DNA from: Mogibacterium sp.
GTDB lineage: Bacteria > Bacillota > Clostridia > Peptostreptococcales > Anaerovoracaceae
Length of the DNA stretch: 48,186 bases
Direction: 5' to 3'
Assembly: GCA_017404265.1 (NCBI GenBank)
Contig: JAFRCS010000002.1
Location: forward strand, 1 to 48,186
This document shows, one piece after another, positions 45,287-48,186 of this stretch (the first letter of the stretch is position 1; each line of letters opens with the position of its first letter). Below the pieces are notes generated by a model, which saw only the letters and a list, made by a program, of their open reading frames with translations, had not been told where the DNA came from and made no database searches. A program made the position numbers and the translations under genes.

Positions 45287-45772
45287 ATGGAAAGAAAAGC
45301 TCTTTACGCGGGGTCGTTCGACCCTGTAACAAACGGACACCTCAATATAATCGAAAGAGCCGCTAAGATGTTTGATTCTCTTACGGTCGCCATTGCAGTC
45401 AATCCGAACAAAACGGGTTTGTTTTCTGTTGATGAGCGTGCTGAGATATTAAGAGAAGTTACTAAGCACATTCCTAATGTGAAAGTTGATAAATTCAGCG
45501 GACTTGCAGCAGATTATGTCAACGAGAACGGATTCATTGCATATATAAGAGGTCTTAGAGCAGTCAATGATTTTGAGAACGAACTCCAGATGGCTCAGAT
45601 GAATGACATCCTGTTCACCGGAGGGACCCAGACAGTGCTTCTGATGACTGATCCTAAGAACTCATTCATAAGCTCCAGCCTTATCAAAGAGGTCGCTTCG
45701 CTGGGAGGCAGTGTGGACGATCTTGTCCCGCCTTATGCAGCTAAGAGGATAAAGGAAAAATTAAGTGAATAA
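45287..45772 (+). CDS. coaD: Phosphopantetheine adenylyltransferase
   Basis: 161 residues, usual for the family. It makes dephospho-CoA from 4'-phosphopantetheine and ATP. The nucleotidyltransferase motif AGSFDPVTNGH (TxGH at 15-18) and the C-terminal FISSSLIKEVASLGG are both present. GGGAG precedes the ATG. It has its own promoter, and the coiled-coil gene follows. Confidence 0.97.
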   Translation: MERKALYAGSFDPVTNGHLNIIERAAKMFDSLTVAIAVNPNKTGLFSVDERAEILREVTKHIPNVKVDKFSGLAADYVNENGFIAYIRGLRAVNDFENELQMAQMNDILFTGGTQTVLLMTDPKNSFISSSLIKEVASLGGSVDDLVPPYAAKRIKEKLSE

Positions 45773-45820
45773 CGCGAAAGGCAGATGCCTTTCCTGGATA
45801 ATATAACGGGAGGAATAACC

Positions 45821-46402
45821 ATGAACGACGACAGCATCAAATTAATGTCTCTTCTTGAGGAACTGGAAGACCTGATCACTTCTTCGAGCAAGATGCCATT
45901 CTCTGAAAAGGGTATCATCGACCTTGATGTAGCCCAGAAGATCATTGAGGACATACGCGCAAATCTGCCTCGCGACATACAGCAGGCGAAATGGCTCGAT
46001 CAGGAAAGGGACCGCATCATAAGCGATGCCAAGAGAGAGTACAACAGAATGATCAACGAGGCCAAAGATCAGGTAGAATACCTTGTAAATAACAACAATA
46101 TCTACAAGGATGCTCAGAAGAGAGCAGATGCTATCCTCAAAGAGGCCGAGAACCATGCAAATTACATGAAGTACAGATCGTATGAGTATATCGATCAGCT
46201 TCTTTATGATATGCAGACGGATATCGCCGGCGTGAGCGGCCAGTACATCCAGCCTATGACCGAGTACTTCAGCCAGATGTTTGCCAACATCAACGCCAGA
46301 GTCAATCAGAACCGTCAGGAAATGAAGACACTTGCCGAGAGAGTGCGTCTCGGTGAAGAGCCTGTCACAGAAGAGCCTGCGGAAGCTGAAGGCGAAGAGT
46401 AA
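45821..46402 (+). CDS. Coiled-coil protein resembling ATP-synthase subunit b/DivIVA-type helices
   Basis: 193 residues, nearly all helical and highly charged: AKREYNRMINEAKDQVEYLV and QKRADAILKEAENHANYMKYR are typical of stalk-like coiled coils. No membrane segment or signal is present, and the tail is acidic (EEPVTEEPAEAEGEE). Proteins like this stand between coaD and tmcAL in many Clostridia and are often annotated as ATPase or V-type subunit; I see no nucleotide-binding motif, so no ATPase role is claimed. The start ATG 45821 follows GGGAGG; the earlier in-frame ATG at 45785 lacks a ribosome site. Confidence 0.7.
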   Translation: MNDDSIKLMSLLEELEDLITSSSKMPFSEKGIIDLDVAQKIIEDIRANLPRDIQQAKWLDQERDRIISDAKREYNRMINEAKDQVEYLVNNNNIYKDAQKRADAILKEAENHANYMKYRSYEYIDQLLYDMQTDIAGVSGQYIQPMTEYFSQMFANINARVNQNRQEMKTLAERVRLGEEPVTEEPAEAEGEE

Positions 46403-46424
46403 TACCTTATAGGAATTGACTTAG

Positions 46425-46451
46425 CGGGGCCTGCCGTTGAAGCGGGCCCCG
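46425..46451 (+). terminator. Hairpin between coiled-coil gene and tmcAL, weak terminator
   Basis: CGGGGCC pairs with GGCCCCG across a 13-base loop, followed by TATTT only. It could slow or partly end transcription before tmcAL. Confidence 0.45.
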
Positions 46452-46472
46452 TATTTACTGAGAGATAAAAAC

Positions 46473-47708
46473 ATGAAAGCATGCGGCATCATAGCTGAAT
46501 ACAATCCTCTTCATAACGGCCATGTTTATCATATGGAGCAGGCCCGTCTTATGACAGGCGCTGATGCTGTTGTCGTGGCAATGAGCGGTGATTATGTTCA
46601 GCGTGGCGAGCCTGCGATCATAGATAAATGGATCAGGACGGAGCATGCTCTTAGAAACGGCGCAGATCTGGTCATTGAAATACCGACGCTGCTCTGCCTC
46701 GGAAATGCCGGAATGTATGCAAATGCTGGAGTAAGGCTGCTTGAGGCGACCGGCAAGGTGTCGCACATCGCTTTTGGCAGTGAATCTGACGATGCTGATG
46801 CTCTTAAGAGGATAGCGGAGACTTTAAGAGATAAAGTATCCGAAATAGAGAGGAATATCCTGGAAATGCGTGATAAGGGATTCTCTTATCCTGCAGCCAG
46901 AGAACTTGCTTATGCCCGTGTGAGGGCTGGTCTGAAAGGCACGGATCCTGACATCGATCCGGAGATACTCAGCGACAGAGACTTGCTCAGCAAGCCAAAC
47001 GTTATCCTTGCAATCGAATATATCAAGGCAATGAGAAATGCCGAGCCTGTTCTTATACACAGGAAGGGTTCGGGATACAGCGATCCTTTTAATGAAACCG
47101 CAATGTATCAAAGTGCCTCAGCTATCAGGGAACAAGCGCTTGACGGCAAAGACACCGGAAGATATGTGCCGGAATGCACGGAAGAAGCTCTTAGAACATG
47201 CCATCTGACCGGACCGGACAGGGACAAATGGTTCGATGCGCTTACGTATGCAGTCCTTTCAACAGATGCGGAAATCATCGAAGACTGTCCGTCCGGAGGG
47301 GAAGGGCTGGCGAATCTTATGAAGTCGTCTCTGGAGGAGACATATTCCTGGACATCGTTTATCAATAGGATAAAATCCAAAAGGTATACATATACCAGAC
47401 TCTCCAGGCTCTGCATGCAGCTTCTTCTTGGCATCACAAGAAGCAGATACGATATATCCGGACCTGAATACATAAGAGTTCTTGGATTCAACGAAATGGG
47501 GAGGAAGCTTCTAGCGGAGATGAGAGATGATGAGTCAGCGGATCTGCCTGTGATCATCAACGTGAATAAAGCCTCCGGCGGCCTCGGCGGGGAAGCTTTG
47601 AAGCTCCTCGAACTGGACATGCATGCCTCCGACATCTATAACCTTATGACCGGAACAGATATCAGGAAGGGCAGCGAACACAGACGAAGCCCGGTGATAA
47701 TAGAATAA
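46473..47708 (+). CDS. tmcAL: tRNA(Met) cytidine acetate ligase
   Basis: 411 residues. TmcAL (YlbM) uses acetate and ATP to make N4-acetylcytidine at the wobble base of elongator tRNA-Met. The N-terminal nucleotidyltransferase motif MKACGIIAEYNPLHNGH (HNGH 14-17), VVAMSGDYVQRGEPAIIDKW and DLVIEIPTLLCLGNA are typical, as is the helical C-terminal part with RKGSGYSDPF and SRLCMQLLLGI. The start ATG 46473 gives the family N-terminus; the earlier in-frame ATG is not needed. Confidence 0.95.
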   Translation: MKACGIIAEYNPLHNGHVYHMEQARLMTGADAVVVAMSGDYVQRGEPAIIDKWIRTEHALRNGADLVIEIPTLLCLGNAGMYANAGVRLLEATGKVSHIAFGSESDDADALKRIAETLRDKVSEIERNILEMRDKGFSYPAARELAYARVRAGLKGTDPDIDPEILSDRDLLSKPNVILAIEYIKAMRNAEPVLIHRKGSGYSDPFNETAMYQSASAIREQALDGKDTGRYVPECTEEALRTCHLTGPDRDKWFDALTYAVLSTDAEIIEDCPSGGEGLANLMKSSLEETYSWTSFINRIKSKRYTYTRLSRLCMQLLLGITRSRYDISGPEYIRVLGFNEMGRKLLAEMRDDESADLPVIINVNKASGGLGGEALKLLELDMHASDIYNLMTGTDIRKGSEHRRSPVIIE

Positions 47709-47736
47709 AAAAGACCGCCGATCCTTAGATCAGCGG
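47707..47736 (-). terminator. Intrinsic terminator of tRNA-Pro
   Basis: On the minus strand CCGCTGATC pairs with GATCGGCGG (one G-U pair, four-base loop), then GTC and six T. It overlaps the tmcAL stop codon. Confidence 0.75.
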
Positions 47737-47740
47737 CCAT

Positions 47741-47817
47741 TGGTCGGGGTGACGAGATTTGAACACGCGACCTCTTCGTCCCGAACGAAGCGCTCTACCA
47801 AGCTGAGCCACACCCCG
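47741..47817 (-). tRNA. tRNA-Pro(CGG)
   Basis: A 77-base tRNA on the minus strand. Acceptor stem CGGGGTG / CACCCCG, discriminator A and encoded CCA; D arm GCTC...GAGC; anticodon stem CTTCG / CGAAG around the loop TTCGGGA gives anticodon CGG (47781-47783); T arm with TTCAAAT. The loop flanked by GG at 36-37 fits proline. Confidence 0.95.
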
Positions 47818-47830
47818 ATGCGCAAGACAG

Positions 47831-47859
47831 AATATAACACAAAAGAAATCGTAAATCTA
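47831..47859 (-). promoter_or_regulatory. Candidate promoter of tRNA-Pro
   Basis: On the minus strand TAGATT (47854-47859), 17 bases, then TGTTATATT (extended -10; hexamer 47831-47836). Transcription would start near 47824. Confidence 0.55.
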
Positions 47860-47866
47860 CACTTTA

Positions 47867-47885
47867 TTTAAAAAAGTTTTTTAAA
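47867..47885. repeat. AT-only palindrome upstream of rpmF promoter
   Basis: TTTAAAAAA-G-TTTTTTAAA is a perfect 19-base palindrome around a single G, 27 bases before the rpmF -35. The A and T tracts could act as an UP element; a specific factor is not evident. Confidence 0.5.
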
Positions 47886-47912
47886 AGCGCTTCAATTATC
47901 GCATCAAAACCG

Positions 47913-47941
47913 TTGACAAGCTTGAAATCGGTGAATATAAT
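47913..47941 (+). promoter_or_regulatory. Consensus promoter of rpmF
   Basis: Perfect TTGACA (47913-47918), exactly 17 bases, perfect TATAAT (47936-47941). The leader to the GTG start is about 59 bases and ends in AAGGAGGTG. This is the strongest promoter in the window. Confidence 0.92.
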
Positions 47942-48006
47942 GTATCGGTGCGACAAGACAAATAAAGGTAAAACAAGTAATTTGAACATATAAGGAGGTG
48001 TCGACA

Positions 48007-48186
48007 GTGGCAGTACCTAAGAGGAAAACATCACAGGCTAAGACAAGCGGCAGAAAGGCTGCTAACATGAAGAAGAGCATGACCGGACTTTCGATCTGTC
48101 CTCAGTGCCATGAGCCAAAACTTCCACACAGAGTATGTCCTACATGCGGTTATTATGACGGCAAGGACGTCGTGAACGCAGAGTAG
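48007..48186 (+). CDS. rpmF: 50S ribosomal protein L32, zinc-binding type
   Basis: 59 residues from a GTG start at 48007, which yields the normal N-terminus [19 protein letters not shown] lies eight bases upstream. The CPQCHE...[10 protein letters not shown] pair of CxxC motifs makes it the zinc form, as for L28 in this window. The stop codon is the last codon of the window. It probably continues into fatty-acid synthesis genes as in other Firmicutes, but these lie outside. Confidence 0.97.
   Translation: MAVPKRKTSQAKTSGRKAANMKKSMTGLSICPQCHEPKLPHRVCPTCGYYDGKDVVNAE

Noticed and set aside
47867..47885. AT palindrome as terminator of tmcAL
   Set aside because: It has no GC pairs to stabilise a hairpin, so it cannot act as an intrinsic terminator.

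Overview
The window looks like one piece of a Clostridia (Gram-positive, low-to-mid GC, anaerobic Firmicutes) chromosome. The gene orders are typical of that class: priA-def-fmt-yugP-rsmB-stp-prkC-rsgA-rpe, ruvC-ruvA-ruvB-queA-tgt, argR-recN, asp23-recG-rsmD-coaD, tmcAL-rpmF. Strong AGGAGG ribosome sites, consensus promoters (often with an extended TGn -10) and U-tract terminators fit this. A family such as Anaerovoracaceae or a neighbour is plausible, but I cannot fix the taxon from sequence alone. I see no insertion sequences, prophage, CRISPR array or rRNA, and base usage looks even throughout.

Layout. 2-1042 is the 3' part of a secreted GH73 cell-wall hydrolase. 1077-2076 is a divergent promoter region between a YhcC-type radical SAM gene (minus) and queH (plus). 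From queH a nearly unbroken plus-strand run reaches rpe at 19402. It carries a lipoprotein with a transglutaminase core, then a compact type IV filament-like locus (PilC/GspF, four small single-pass pilin-like proteins, a PilT-type ATPase), a SARP-type regulator ending in a degenerate GGDEF-like domain, asnA, and then the housekeeping block for replication restart, N-terminal processing, rRNA modification, Ser/Thr signalling and ribosome maturation. comEC and holA follow (19602-22992). recN and argR run leftwards (23013-25118).

25354-33578 is a second plus-strand run: ruvCAB, queA, tgt, a 95-residue unknown, rlmD, a VanZ-RDD membrane protein, a small zincin and a lipid kinase. 33632-41738 is minus strand: a shortened prephenate-dehydratase/ACT protein, an MgtC-like protein, an NSS-type sodium symporter, a very large class A penicillin-binding protein with long charged tails, and a membrane-anchored protein resembling an inactivated M20C dipeptidase. 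41948-48186 returns to plus strand with rpmB, asp23-like, recG, rsmD, coaD, a coiled-coil protein, tmcAL and rpmF; a tRNA-Pro(CGG) lies on the minus strand.

The genes cooperate in several themes: queuosine synthesis (QueH, QueA, Tgt), recombination and repair (PriA, RecN, RuvABC, RecG), envelope growth and its signalling (GH73, PrkC/Stp, PBP1A), and possibly DNA uptake (ComEC with the filament locus). The parts most worth attention are the filament locus with its only ATPase of the PilT class and its unusual regulator, the decayed M20C protein beside the oversized PBP1A, the PriA lacking room for its winged-helix domain, the lobe-deleted prephenate dehydratase, and several genes (holA, ruvC, asp23-like) whose -10 boxes sit so close to the start codon that leaderless mRNAs are likely.
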